Position numbers and translations under genes: made by a program. A DNA stretch of 25,448 bases from Nitrospirota bacterium. GTDB taxonomy: Bacteria > Nitrospirota > Thermodesulfovibrionia > Thermodesulfovibrionales > JdFR-88. The DNA lies in assembly GCA_021819985.1 (NCBI GenBank), contig JAKAEG010000003.1:1-25448 (forward strand), read 5' to 3'. The stretch's first letter is position 1; the number at the start of each line of letters is the position of its first letter. Shown piece by piece: positions 1 to 6,635 of this stretch. The notes beneath the pieces are model-generated. The model worked only from the letters and a program-made list of their open reading frames with translations. It ran no database searches and was not told the DNA's origin.

Positions 1-197
1 TGGCAGATGCCCGTCATATCGCGCTAAAGATCTATCCAGGCAAGATCGTCTCGGAGGAGTTGGAACGGGAAAAAGGCGGCAGCGGCCTTCGCTATTCCTT
101 TGATATCCGCAGTCATGGAAGCACGCGCGAAGTAGGGGTGGACGCAGCGACAGGAAAGGTCCTGGAAAATTCGGTCGAGGGGCCACATCCCGACTAA
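1..197 (+). CDS. PepSY-domain protein, C-terminal end only
   Basis: The reading frame is open from base 3 to the TAA at 195-197; the 5' part lies outside the window. The visible 64 residues hold an alanine-rich helix (ADARHIALKIYPG), a charged strand with EELEREKGG, a YSFDIRS strand and the ending EVGVDAATGKVLE. This helix plus EVxVDAxTGKVL pattern is typical of PepSY domains, which are found in periplasmic or membrane proteins and are often regarded as peptidase-inhibitory or sensory modules. Without the N terminus I cannot tell whether this is a small periplasmic PepSY protein or the end of a larger one. It converges on the small gene at 342-593 across a strong hairpin. Confidence 0.7.
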   Translation, partial: ADARHIALKIYPGKIVSEELEREKGGSGLRYSFDIRSHGSTREVGVDAATGKVLENSVEGPHPD

Positions 198-238
198 TTG
201 AAAAGGTCTGCCATTATTGAATGAATTATACAAATAAT

Positions 239-311
239 CCCCGAAGTGGCAGCCCTGGTATTCGCCGCTTTACCGGCATAACCCGTCATTGCTGCCACTA
301 CGGGGTTTTTT
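239..311. terminator. Long imperfect hairpin with T-run between convergent genes
   Basis: Bases 239-253 and 291-305 pair as CCCCG / CGGGG, one A-A mismatch, then AGTGGCAGC / GCTGCCACT. The 37-base interior can pair further (GGTA/ACC and GCCG/CGGC). Six T follow on the plus strand at 306-311, and the minus-strand side continues into AT-rich sequence. It lies 3' of both the PepSY gene and the small minus-strand gene, so it probably terminates both. The long structured interior is more than a plain terminator needs. Confidence 0.65.
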
Positions 312-341
312 ACCGGAAAGGTATCGCTTAGCTGAGTATGC

Positions 342-593
342 TCACTTCTCAGCCGCCCTCTCAGCCGCCTCTTTTGCAAGCAGTATCTTAGCCTGAAGAT
401 CACCAGAATTCGCTTCTTTGACAGTTTGCGCCTGGGTCTCTGTCGCTTCCTTCAGCGCTGCTTGCGCGGCAGTGCTAACCTGAACAGTGTCTTTAGGTGT
501 CTGCTGCGGCTTCGATTGTGTCACTTTTATATCCACTGATTTAGACTGTGCGGCAGGCTGGGTTACGGGTAAACCAGATACATTATTGACCAT
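342..593 (-). CDS. Small alanine/glutamine-rich protein, possibly motility-linked
   Basis: The protein has 83 residues from the ATG at 591-593, chosen because GGAGG lies 6 bases upstream; an in-frame ATG ten codons earlier has no such site. I do not recognise a named family. The N-terminal half is rich in Q, P, S and T and looks disordered (SGLPVTQPAAQSK). The C-terminal half is an alanine- and glutamate-rich helix (LKEATETQAQTVKEAN, LLAKEAAERAAEK). There is no signal peptide or membrane segment. The segment DTVQVSTAAQAALKEA loosely recalls the V-S-x-x-A-x-x-A-L pattern of FlgM-type and other small flagellar proteins. A match to a sigma-28 (FliA) promoter lies upstream, which supports a motility or late-flagellar link; function is otherwise unknown. 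Confidence 0.7.
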   Translation of the reverse strand: MVNNVSGLPVTQPAAQSKSVDIKVTQSKPQQTPKDTVQVSTAAQAALKEATETQAQTVKEANSGDLQAKILLAKEAAERAAEK

Positions 594-638
594 GTTGTTC
601 CTCCATATAGGCTTTGACTCCACAATTCTCTTGCTTTA

Positions 639-665
639 TTATCGGAATAAAAATCCAAAAACTTA
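639..665 (-). promoter_or_regulatory. Candidate sigma-28 (FliA) promoter of the 83-residue protein
   Basis: Read on the minus strand: TAAG (662-665), 15 bases, then TCCGATAA (639-646). The FliA consensus is TAAA-N15-GCCGATAA, so 10 of 12 positions agree with exact spacing. The expected start of transcription near 632 leaves a leader of about 39 bases that contains the GGAGG site. Confidence 0.5.
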
Positions 666-714
666 AGGGAACGATTTAACCTGTTGTTTTTTCAGGCAAT
701 TCCGGTTGGACTCC

Positions 715-1050
715 TCAGGGACACTTCACGGCAAAGAAATAAAAAAGCTCCGCCTTCCCGTTTACTGGCATTATCTCGTGGACGTCGCCTGGTTCCACCA
801 CCATGCAGTCACCGGCATGGAGCGGGAAATCCTTGCCGTTTATACTGAAGACCGCCTCCCCATTTGCGCAGTAGAAGACCTCGAAACCATCCTCATGCGA
901 GTGGGCAAAAGCGGAATCGCCAGGCCCAAGCACAACATGGCTCAGGTGCCTTACGCACGAGACCGGCTCTTTCGTGAAGACGCGCTTTTTTATATCCGGC
1001 GAGTGGGTGACCGGGGATTCCGGTGTTTCTTCCAGTCTGAAATATTTCAT
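715..1050 (-). CDS. Single-domain cupin protein
   Basis: A protein of 111 residues spanning one cupin barrel. Cupin motif 1 carries the likely metal ligands H50, H52 and E57 (AHSHEDGFEVFY). Motif 2 runs G80...PGDVH91 (HAGDCMVVEPGDVHEI). There is no DNA-binding domain or signal peptide, so it is a stand-alone cytoplasmic small cupin of unknown substrate, perhaps a sugar- or metabolite-binding enzyme. No convincing ribosome-binding site precedes the ATG at 1050. A copy of the A-rich dispersed repeat lies about 27 bases upstream of the start. An open frame on the opposite strand covers the same region but has no family resemblance and is treated as a shadow. Confidence 0.85.
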   Translation of the reverse strand: MKYFRLEETPESPVTHSPDIKKRVFTKEPVSCVRHLSHVVLGPGDSAFAHSHEDGFEVFYCANGEAVFSINGKDFPLHAGDCMVVEPGDVHEIMPVNGKAELFYFFAVKCP

Positions 1051-1076
1051 GCGTCAAAGTTTATCACGGGCAAGTC

Positions 1077-1097
1077 AAATAAAACTAACGGCAAGGC
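1077..1097 (+). repeat. Copy of the A-rich dispersed repeat, upstream of the cupin gene
   Basis: AATAAAACTAACGG at 1078-1091 matches AATAAAACTAATGG at 9593-9606 in ruvC with one difference. The following GGCAAGGC also occurs in the copy at the start of the kinase gene (16249-16255). Read on the plus strand it would encode SNKTNGKAE, resembling the peptides of the other copies. Confidence 0.4.
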
Positions 1098-1118
1098 GGA
1101 AAACTAAGGGGTGCATAA

Positions 1119-1260
1119 GGGGGCGGATGGTGTGAGCGGAGCGGGTGGCGCGGGGCGCGTAAATATGGAGCAGCGGAATCAGGAAGACTTGGCGCGTCAT
1201 ACACGTGTGCAAGCAAAACGGCGAGACGACACTCTAGCGAAGCGAAGGCCATCCGCCCCC
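1119..1260. repeat. 142-base element bounded by 12-base inverted repeats
   Basis: GGGGGCGGATGG (1119-1130) and CCATCCGCCCCC (1249-1260) are a perfect inverted pair. The 118 bases between contain GAGCGGAGCGG near the left end and GCGAAGCGAAGG near the right end, two copies of GCGCGT (about 1156 and 1193) and CACGTGTG. There is no convincing open frame. It could be a miniature transposable element, a structured RNA or an operator region of the helicase gene; no target-site duplication is evident. Confidence 0.55.
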
Positions 1261-1282
1261 GCATTTAATCCCTGAAGGGTCA

Positions 1283-1309
1283 TTGTTATTTGTACGTCCA
1301 TGCGATAAT
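1283..1309 (+). promoter_or_regulatory. Candidate helicase promoter with -10 next to the ATG
   Basis: GATAAT (1304-1309) is a five-of-six match to the -10 consensus and lies 8 bases before the ATG. TTGTTA (1283-1288) is a weak -35 at 15 bases. Transcription would begin about 2 bases before the start codon, giving a practically leaderless message; no purine-rich ribosome-binding site is present. Confidence 0.35.
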
Positions 1310-1317
1310 CTAACCAG

Positions 1318-3483
1318 ATGCTGATAAGCGAACTTGAGGCCCACGGAGCGCCCCCGCAGTTGGCCCAGGTACTGCGGGCCGCAGGCCGTGAAGAACTGTA
1401 TCCCCCTCAGGCCGACGCGGTCCGCGAGGGGCTTTTTTCAACCGGGGATTCCTTTGTGGTCTCCGCCCCGACGGCCGCCGGTAAGACACTGATCGCCGAG
1501 ATGGCCGCGCTCTCGGTGTTCTTCAGAAAAAAAGGGAAAATAAAAATAATCTATCTTGTCCCTCTGAGGGCGCTGGCACGGGAAAAGTTCGAGGATTTTT
1601 CGAGCAGGTTTAAGGCCATCGGCATGAAAGTAGTGCTGAGCACCGGGGATTTTGACAGCGACGAGCCCTGGAACAGGCAGGCCGACCTGGTGATCTGCAC
1701 AAATGAAAAGCTGGATTCCCTGATAAGGCACCGGGCGCCATGGCTTGCGCAGATCGGGCTCATAGTGGCAGATGAAATCCACCTGCTTGGAGACGGCCAC
1801 CGCGGGCCCACACTTGAGGTAGTGCTTACCAGGCTCAGGTATATCAATCCTTCCATAAGGACTATAGCTCTTTCCGCCACCATACCCAATGCCCGCGAGA
1901 TAGCGGACTGGCTTGGGGCAAGGCTGATCGAGTCCAAATGGAGACCGGTGCTGTTGAGGGAAGGTGTTTTTTTTAACGGCGCGGTTATCTTCAATGACGG
2001 CAATGTAAACTGGGTAGATACACGCAGCGGCCTTGACGCCCTCGATCTTGCGCTTGAGACGATCAGGGACGGCGGGCAGGCGCTTGTTTTCGTCGGGACG
2101 AGACAATCCGCCGAGGCTTTGGCAAAAAAATCGGAGGCCCATGTCCGCACTCTTCTTTCAACTCTTGAAGCGGAAAAACTGGAAAAACTCTCGCATGAAA
2201 TTGAAGGCGGTTCAATTGAGCCCACGCGCATGGCAAAAAAACTTGCCGGGAGCGTGGCAAACGGGGTTGCCTTCCATCACGCGGGCATCATCTATGCCCA
2301 GAGAAAGCTCGTTGAGGACGCTTTCAGGGAAAACAGGATAAAACTCCTTGCCTCCACCACTACGCTTGCAATGGGGCTGAACCTGCCTTCCCGGAGGGTC
2401 ATAATACGGGACTGGTGGAGATACGAATCCGGAGCGGGCATGCAGTCCATTCCTGTGATAGAGGTAAAACAGATGGCGGGGAGGGCCGGAAGACCGGGCT
2501 ATGACAAATTTGGCGAGGCGGTGATCATAGCCAGAAACAAAAGGGACGAAAACCTTCTTTTCGAGAAATACATTAAGGGCGAGCCCGACGAGATAACCTC
2601 CATGCTGGCAAGCGAGACGGCCCTGCGCACCCATATACTATCCTCCATCGCAGGGATGTTCACAAGCGATATGAAACAGCTTATGGACTTTCTGGGCAAG
2701 ACGTTTTTCGCCCACCAGCAGGGGACCGGGTTTCTTTCTCCGATAGCACGGGACATAACCGGTTTCCTCTCGGAAGAAGGCATGATAAAAACGGATGAAA
2801 GGGGCAGGTTTTCGGCCACCAGGTTCGGACGGCGCGTCTCGGAGCTGTATATCGATCCCCTGGGGGCTGTGATCATTAGGGACGCCCTGCGCCTGCCGAA
2901 AGAAAAATCCCCTTTCGCGTTATTTCATATGCTTGCCCGCACGCCAGATATGATGAGGATCACCGTTAAGAAAAAAGACCGTGACGAAATGATGGATGTA
3001 TTCAGCGCCCATGCACCGTCCCTGCTCATGCCTGATGAGGACATTTATTTGACCGGGGATATGCTTTCCGAGCTTAAGACGGCATCCGTTTTGATGCAAT
3101 GGATACTGGAGATGCCGGAGGAAAAGATCGTGAACCATTTCGGCATAGGGCCGGGGGATTTAAGGACTCTTGTGGAACTTGCGGACTGGCTCCTCTATTC
3201 CTCAAGGGAGATAGCCCGGATCGCAGGATTTAAGGAAGCCGGCGAGGACATAGCGGTCACCAGGACCAGGACGCATTACGGAGTTAAAGAGGAACTGCTG
3301 CCCCTTGTAGGCCTTCGGGGCATTGGGCGCGTGCGCGCAAGGGGCCTTTTCGAGGCTGGGTTCAAGAACCTGGAAGATATCGCCCATGCCACTATCGAGG
3401 GCCTTTCGGGCGTCGCCGGCATAGGCGAAGGTACCGCTAAGGACATAAAAAGACAGACCGCGTCACAGGAGGCGGACGAGTAA
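1318..3483 (+). CDS. Ski2-like / Hel308-type DEAD-box helicase
   Basis: An ATP-dependent superfamily 2 helicase of 721 residues, the size of archaeal Hel308 and close to the HelQ/PolQ helicase core. Visible motifs in order: Q-like YPPQADAV (28-35), Walker A APTAAGKT (50-57), DEIH (152-155), SAT (186-188), motif V STTTLAMGLNLP (346-357) and motif VI QMAGRAGRPGYD (385-396). The C terminus has tandem helix-hairpin-helix elements (GLRGIGRVRARGLFEAG near 662-678 and LSGVAGIGEGTAKDI near 698-711). Hel308 enzymes unwind lagging strands at stalled forks; the same role is inferred here. The family is standard in archaea and patchy in bacteria. The gene stands alone, converging on the glycosylase operon with an 18-base gap. 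No ribosome-binding site is visible. Confidence 0.9.
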   Translation: MLISELEAHGAPPQLAQVLRAAGREELYPPQADAVREGLFSTGDSFVVSAPTAAGKTLIAEMAALSVFFRKKGKIKIIYLVPLRALAREKFEDFSSRFKAIGMKVVLSTGDFDSDEPWNRQADLVICTNEKLDSLIRHRAPWLAQIGLIVADEIHLLGDGHRGPTLEVVLTRLRYINPSIRTIALSATIPNAREIADWLGARLIESKWRPVLLREGVFFNGAVIFNDGNVNWVDTRSGLDALDLALETIRDGGQALVFVGTRQSAEALAKKSEAHVRTLLSTLEAEKLEKLSHEIEGGSIEPTRMAKKLAGSVANGVAFHHAGIIYAQRKLVEDAFRENRIKLLASTTTLAMGLNLPSRRVIIRDWWRYESGAGMQSIPVIEVKQMAGRAGRPGYDKFGEAVIIARNKRDENLLFEKYIKGEPDEITSMLASETALRTHILSSIAGMFTSDMKQLMDFLGKTFFAHQQGTGFLSPIARDITGFLSEEGMIKTDERGRFSATRFGRRVSELYIDPLGAVIIRDALRLPKEKSPFALFHMLARTPDMMRITVKKKDRDEMMDVFSAHAPSLLMPDEDIYLTGDMLSELKTASVLMQWILEMPEEKIVNHFGIGPGDLRTLVELADWLLYSSREIARIAGFKEAGEDIAVTRTRTHYGVKEELLPLVGLRGIGRVRARGLFEAGFKNLEDIAHATIEGLSGVAGIGEGTAKDIKRQTASQEADE

Positions 3484-3501
3484 GACCGGCCCCTGGCGCG
3501 T

Positions 3502-4188
3502 TCAGCGGCTTTTCAGTTTTTTACTGACAGGATTGCCCTTGACGGCGGAGAATACTTTTTTTATATCCTCCCGGAATTCCGGCGCGCCGGACTGGGACGG
3601 GTGGCGTACATAGCCGTGCGGGACCTCTATTGCCTCCAGGGCGGACTGGGCCTTTCTGCCCACAGCTATAACGCGCCTGGCTCCTATCGCCTTCCAAAGC
3701 TCTTTCAAGAGCGGGCTGAAATCCATTATCTCCTGCGGCCCCGGCGTTCTTATTGTAAGCGGCCTGCCTTCCTTGTGAGGATGAAGCGGCACGGCGTTCC
3801 AGAGGAAAAACCTTGGGAATTCCGGCAGAAGCGTGCCCCATAGGATGGATCCGGAACTCTCTTTATAAGGCGGCTCATGCCTGCTTGACCTCTGTCCTTT
3901 AAAAGGAAGCTCCCTTTTTTGAAGCTGGTATTCGCTTGTAAAAGGGACGCCCGAAAACCGGCAGCCCCATGGCCCCGCAGCTTCTCCAACAAGAAGAATC
4001 TCCGGCCGTTTTTTAAAACTCATAAGATAATTTTTCAGATTTTCCCGTCTTATGCGGCTGCCATCCGGCAGGTCGTATTCCGGGTCATTATCTTTGTACT
4101 GGTTGAAAAGGTCCGGCCCGGAGGGCACAGGGAAAAGGCGTTCTTCCAGGAGCCCCCAGATATTCTCCCAAAAAGGTGTTTGGTCCAT
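3502..4188 (-). CDS. Uracil-DNA glycosylase superfamily protein
   Basis: A 228-residue protein of the uracil-DNA glycosylase fold. Family landmarks are the water-activating/uracil-binding loop VGEAAGPWGCRFSGVPF (67-83), the central strand FLWNAVPLHPH (128-138) and the minor-groove intercalation loop RHPSQSG (195-201). These point to a UDG-like enzyme that removes uracil or a related damaged base; the precise family (4, 5 or other) is not clear. The ATG at 4188 is chosen over an in-frame TTG at 4218; neither has a good ribosome-binding site. It is the last gene of the hfq-Nudix-SurA-anmK unit, 47 bases after anmK. Its tail (KKVFSAVKGNPVSKKLKSR) is basic. Confidence 0.83.
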   Translation of the reverse strand: MDQTPFWENIWGLLEERLFPVPSGPDLFNQYKDNDPEYDLPDGSRIRRENLKNYLMSFKKRPEILLVGEAAGPWGCRFSGVPFTSEYQLQKRELPFKGQRSSRHEPPYKESSGSILWGTLLPEFPRFFLWNAVPLHPHKEGRPLTIRTPGPQEIMDFSPLLKELWKAIGARRVIAVGRKAQSALEAIEVPHGYVRHPSQSGAPEFREDIKKVFSAVKGNPVSKKLKSR

Positions 4189-4235
4189 GGGATATATTCT
4201 ATATTGCGTTAATGGCAAATGGGGAAGCGTTTATT

Positions 4236-5411
4236 TTATGGCAGATATATCCCGCCAAGGACCACCTTTTTCACCGCGCCGGTTGCCCCGGGGACATTCG
4301 AAGTGCGGCCGGAGAGCGTCTCGTTGGCAAGGATGGCAAAACTAATGGCTTCCTTGGCTGAAGCAGGTATCCCGTATTCGTCTATCAGGCTTATCTTTAC
4401 CGTAGGCAGCCTGTTTTTGATGAGGCCCACCAGAAAACCGTTTTTTGCCCCGCCGCCGCAGAGTATCACCTCTTCCACGGGATATCGCTCCAGTATAAAA
4501 TCCCGGTACGCCCCGGCTATTGTACCGGCCGTAAAATGGGTAAGAGTGCAGACGATATCACGGGGGGCAGTGCCCGGTTTTGCGCCGCCTTCAAGGGCGC
4601 GGAACAAAAAATCCCGGCTGAAAAACTCCCGGCCAGTCGATTTGGGAGGAGGCATCCGTAAATACAGGCGTGAAAGCCCATTCAGCTTTTTTAAAAGCGC
4701 ACTGTCCGGCTTGCCTGAAGCGGCGGCCTTGCCCCCTTTGTCCATAGGGCGGTGAAAAAAAATCTCCATCGACAGGTCAATGAGGCAGTTGCCGGGTCCC
4801 GTGTCGAAGGCGATAACGTCATCAATTGAAGGGGTAACAACCGTTACGTTCGCAATGCCCCCGATATTCTGGACCGCCCTGATCTTCTTCCCCCTGAAAA
4901 GCACATGATCGGCAAACGGCACAAGGGGCGCGCCCTGGCCGCCCGCCGCCATATCGGCGGGCCTGAAGCCTGCCACAACGGGCACACCCGTAAGCTGGGC
5001 TATAACGGAAGGCTCGCCTATTTGCAGGGTGGAGCCGTGTCTCTTTGTTTTACCCGGTAACTGAGGGGTTTTACCCGATAAATGCAAGCCTTTTTTTATT
5101 TTATCCGATAAATAAAAGGCGGGCGGGATATGAAACACGGTCTGCCCATGGGAGGCGATGGCATCCGGGCGGATGCCTGAGGTCTCGATACAGGCGTTCG
5201 CGGCTTTTGCGAAGAATACCCCAAGCGAGAAGTTGAGCCTGCAGATATCGGGGGTTGATGCTTCGTCCGCCCCGGCGACCTCTTTTCTGAGTTTCGCGGG
5301 GTAGGGATAGGATTCAAAGCAGAGGAGTTTCACACGGGAGCTGTTTTTTAATGAAACAGCTCCTATCTCCACCAGGGCAGCATCCACACCGTCATGAGAG
5401 GTGCCGGACAT
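4236..5411 (-). CDS. anmK: Anhydro-N-acetylmuramic acid kinase with repeat insertion
   Basis: It phosphorylates and hydrolyses 1,6-anhydro-MurNAc to MurNAc-6-phosphate in peptidoglycan recycling, in the cytoplasm. Landmarks: MSGTSHDGVDAAL at the N terminus, SHGQTVFH (87-94), TLQIGEPSVIA (128-138), GFRPADMAAGGQGAPLVPFAD (148-168) and the catalytic DTGPGN (203-208). Residues from about 99 to 124 are an insertion relative to E. coli AnmK, built of LSDK, LSGK and LPGK repeats. The frame upstream of this ATG reads RRIILGL, which matches the N-terminal strand of the family, yet no ATG, GTG or TTG lies between it and the in-frame stop at 5526-5528. A CTG at 5418-5420, 6 bases after AGAAGG (5427-5432), may be the real start. 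Confidence 0.93.
   Translation of the reverse strand: MSGTSHDGVDAALVEIGAVSLKNSSRVKLLCFESYPYPAKLRKEVAGADEASTPDICRLNFSLGVFFAKAANACIETSGIRPDAIASHGQTVFHIPPAFYLSDKIKKGLHLSGKTPQLPGKTKRHGSTLQIGEPSVIAQLTGVPVVAGFRPADMAAGGQGAPLVPFADHVLFRGKKIRAVQNIGGIANVTVVTPSIDDVIAFDTGPGNCLIDLSMEIFFHRPMDKGGKAAASGKPDSALLKKLNGLSRLYLRMPPPKSTGREFFSRDFLFRALEGGAKPGTAPRDIVCTLTHFTAGTIAGAYRDFILERYPVEEVILCGGGAKNGFLVGLIKNRLPTVKISLIDEYGIPASAKEAISFAILANETLSGRTSNVPGATGAVKKVVLGGIYLP
5048..5111. repeat. Three palindromic repeat copies in frame inside anmK
   Basis: Plus-strand cores are TTTTACCCGGTAA (5048-5060), TTTTACCCGATAA (5069-5081) and TTTTATCCGATAA (5099-5111). Spacings of 21 and 30 bases keep the reading frame. The third copy contains TTATC-C-GATAA, an 11-base palindrome, so either strand encodes LSDK. 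On the anmK coding strand the copies read LSDK, LSGK and LPGK. Confidence 0.75.
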
Positions 5412-5454
5412 GAGCCCCAGTATTATCCTTCTTTTGTTTTTGACTTTTTTTACC

Positions 5455-5476
5455 CGCCGGACTAAAGGCGCCGGCG
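5455..5476 (-). other. Intercistronic GC hairpin between SurA-like gene and anmK
   Basis: CGCCGG (5455-5460) and CCGGCG (5471-5476) form a six-base stem with a ten-base loop in the roughly 100-base gap before anmK. On the minus strand an A-rich run follows, not T, so it is not a standard terminator. It may stabilise or set processing of the mRNA. Confidence 0.35.
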
Positions 5477-5517
5477 CGGCCCTGAAAACATCCTGCTGAA
5501 TATAATCCGCCTTTTTT

Positions 5518-6183
5518 TCAGGAGATCAGGCCGGGATTTTCCGTGACCTTCATCCTGCTTTTCAGCCCTTCCAGATACGAAACCAATGCGCGCTCGCGCT
5601 TGACATTAAGAATGGCCTCCCTGATCTGCCCGGCTGTATGCGGGTTTCCTCCCGGTAATTGGGCAAGCTCGGAGGGAGATAGCTCTATCGGGTCTACGAT
5701 CAAATTGCGCATCTTGTCTGCAAGGAGTTCTTCGCGCCTGGAAGACTCGTACTGTTCCGGTGTGATATGGTTCATCCTGAGGATACGAAGGTACGCTTCC
5801 CTGCTGAAAACGCCCCCCTGCCTGAATGCCGGCTCGGCCGATATAGCCTCGCTGAGTTCATTGTCGGTTACCGTTATGCCTTCGGAAAGCGCCGCATGAG
5901 ACAACATCTCATTTACGACCATTTCTCCCAATACCTTCATCTCGAGGGCTTTCTTCATGTTGTCATCGAACTTGGCCCCGTAGGTATCTCTTGCGGAATC
6001 CTCCGCTCTCTGATATACCTGCCAGTACCGGTCCAGAGGGATCTTTGTGCCGTCCACCGTGGCAACGGTCTGTTCCCCTTTTTCATTGCCATTCCTCCCC
6101 ACTCCCCAGAAGATGAAGGTAACAATGATCACCACGAAAAGCACATAAAAATATTTGGCGTGTCTGCGCATCTGTTTAAGCAT
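5518..6183 (-). CDS. SurA/PpiD-like N-terminal chaperone domain protein, membrane anchored
   Basis: A protein of 221 residues. Residues 11-28 (YFYVLFVVIIVTFIFWGV) form one membrane segment after a basic MLKQMRRHAK stretch, giving an inside-N, periplasm-C anchor as in PpiD. After it come VATVDGTKIPLDRYWQVYQ and long helices typical of the SurA N-terminal chaperone domain (KMLE-type hinge LGEMVVNEMLSHAALSEGITVTDNE). No parvulin peptidyl-prolyl isomerase domain follows; PpiD and SurA are much longer. It therefore looks like a chaperone-only protein for envelope protein folding. It begins 11 bases after the Nudix stop, and GGGAGG overlaps the last Nudix codons. Confidence 0.75.
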   Translation of the reverse strand: MLKQMRRHAKYFYVLFVVIIVTFIFWGVGRNGNEKGEQTVATVDGTKIPLDRYWQVYQRAEDSARDTYGAKFDDNMKKALEMKVLGEMVVNEMLSHAALSEGITVTDNELSEAISAEPAFRQGGVFSREAYLRILRMNHITPEQYESSRREELLADKMRNLIVDPIELSPSELAQLPGGNPHTAGQIREAILNVKRERALVSYLEGLKSRMKVTENPGLIS

Positions 6184-6194
6184 TTTTCTTTCTT

Positions 6195-6635
6195 TTAATA
6201 CCTCCCATTGAAATAGTCGGCCAATATGTCCGTATGGTCAAACACAATTGGCGAAGGCAACCCTTCGCGCCTGAACACGGCTGCCTGAAGAGCGTCATCG
6301 GCCCCAAGGAGATTTCCCTTTCCCCTTGCGATAAACACGGTGCTTATGGTGTGCCGTCTTGGGTCCCGTTTGGGATCGGAATACGTGTGCATCTGCCTTA
6401 CAAGTTCCACATCCAGGCCGGTTTCCTCTTTTGCCTCCCTTTTGGCGGCATCCTCCAGGGACTCTTCGTAATCGACAAACCCTCCGGGAAGCGCCCACCC
6501 GTGGGGAGGAAATTTCCTCTCCACAAGCACTATGCCTCCCCCGAACTCTATTATAATGTCTACCGTGGGAGCAGGATTTTTATATCCGCCCTGGAAGGAC
6601 GGGGTTTTTTCGGGGGCCAGTCTGCCTTCCGTCAC
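6195..6635 (-). CDS. Nudix hydrolase
   Basis: A 146-residue hydrolase of nucleoside-diphosphate-linked substrates. The Nudix box is complete: G52-x5-E58-x7-R66-E67-A-x-E70-E71-x-G73-L74, within GGFVDYEESLEDAAKREAKEETGLD. The sequence before it (VDIIIEFGGGIVLVERKFPPHGWALPGGFV) resembles ADP-ribose pyrophosphatase-like housecleaning enzymes; the substrate cannot be fixed from sequence. The start is a GTG whose last two bases begin the hfq stop (GTGA, 4-base overlap), which points to translational coupling with hfq. Confidence 0.88.
   Translation of the reverse strand: MTEGRLAPEKTPSFQGGYKNPAPTVDIIIEFGGGIVLVERKFPPHGWALPGGFVDYEESLEDAAKREAKEETGLDVELVRQMHTYSDPKRDPRRHTISTVFIARGKGNLLGADDALQAAVFRREGLPSPIVFDHTDILADYFNGRY

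Noticed and set aside
706..1107. 133-codon plus-strand frame opposite the cupin gene
   Set aside because: It mirrors the cupin coding strand, shows no family features and has no ribosome-binding site; the cupin motifs on the other strand are clear.
1438..2231. Two long minus-strand frames inside the helicase gene
   Set aside because: Both are shadows of a gene with all helicase motifs in order; their translations are low in conserved features.
4332..4352. AAAACTAATGGC, resembling the dispersed repeat
   Set aside because: On the coding strand it encodes the conserved AnmK stretch EAISFAILA, so it is explained by the protein.
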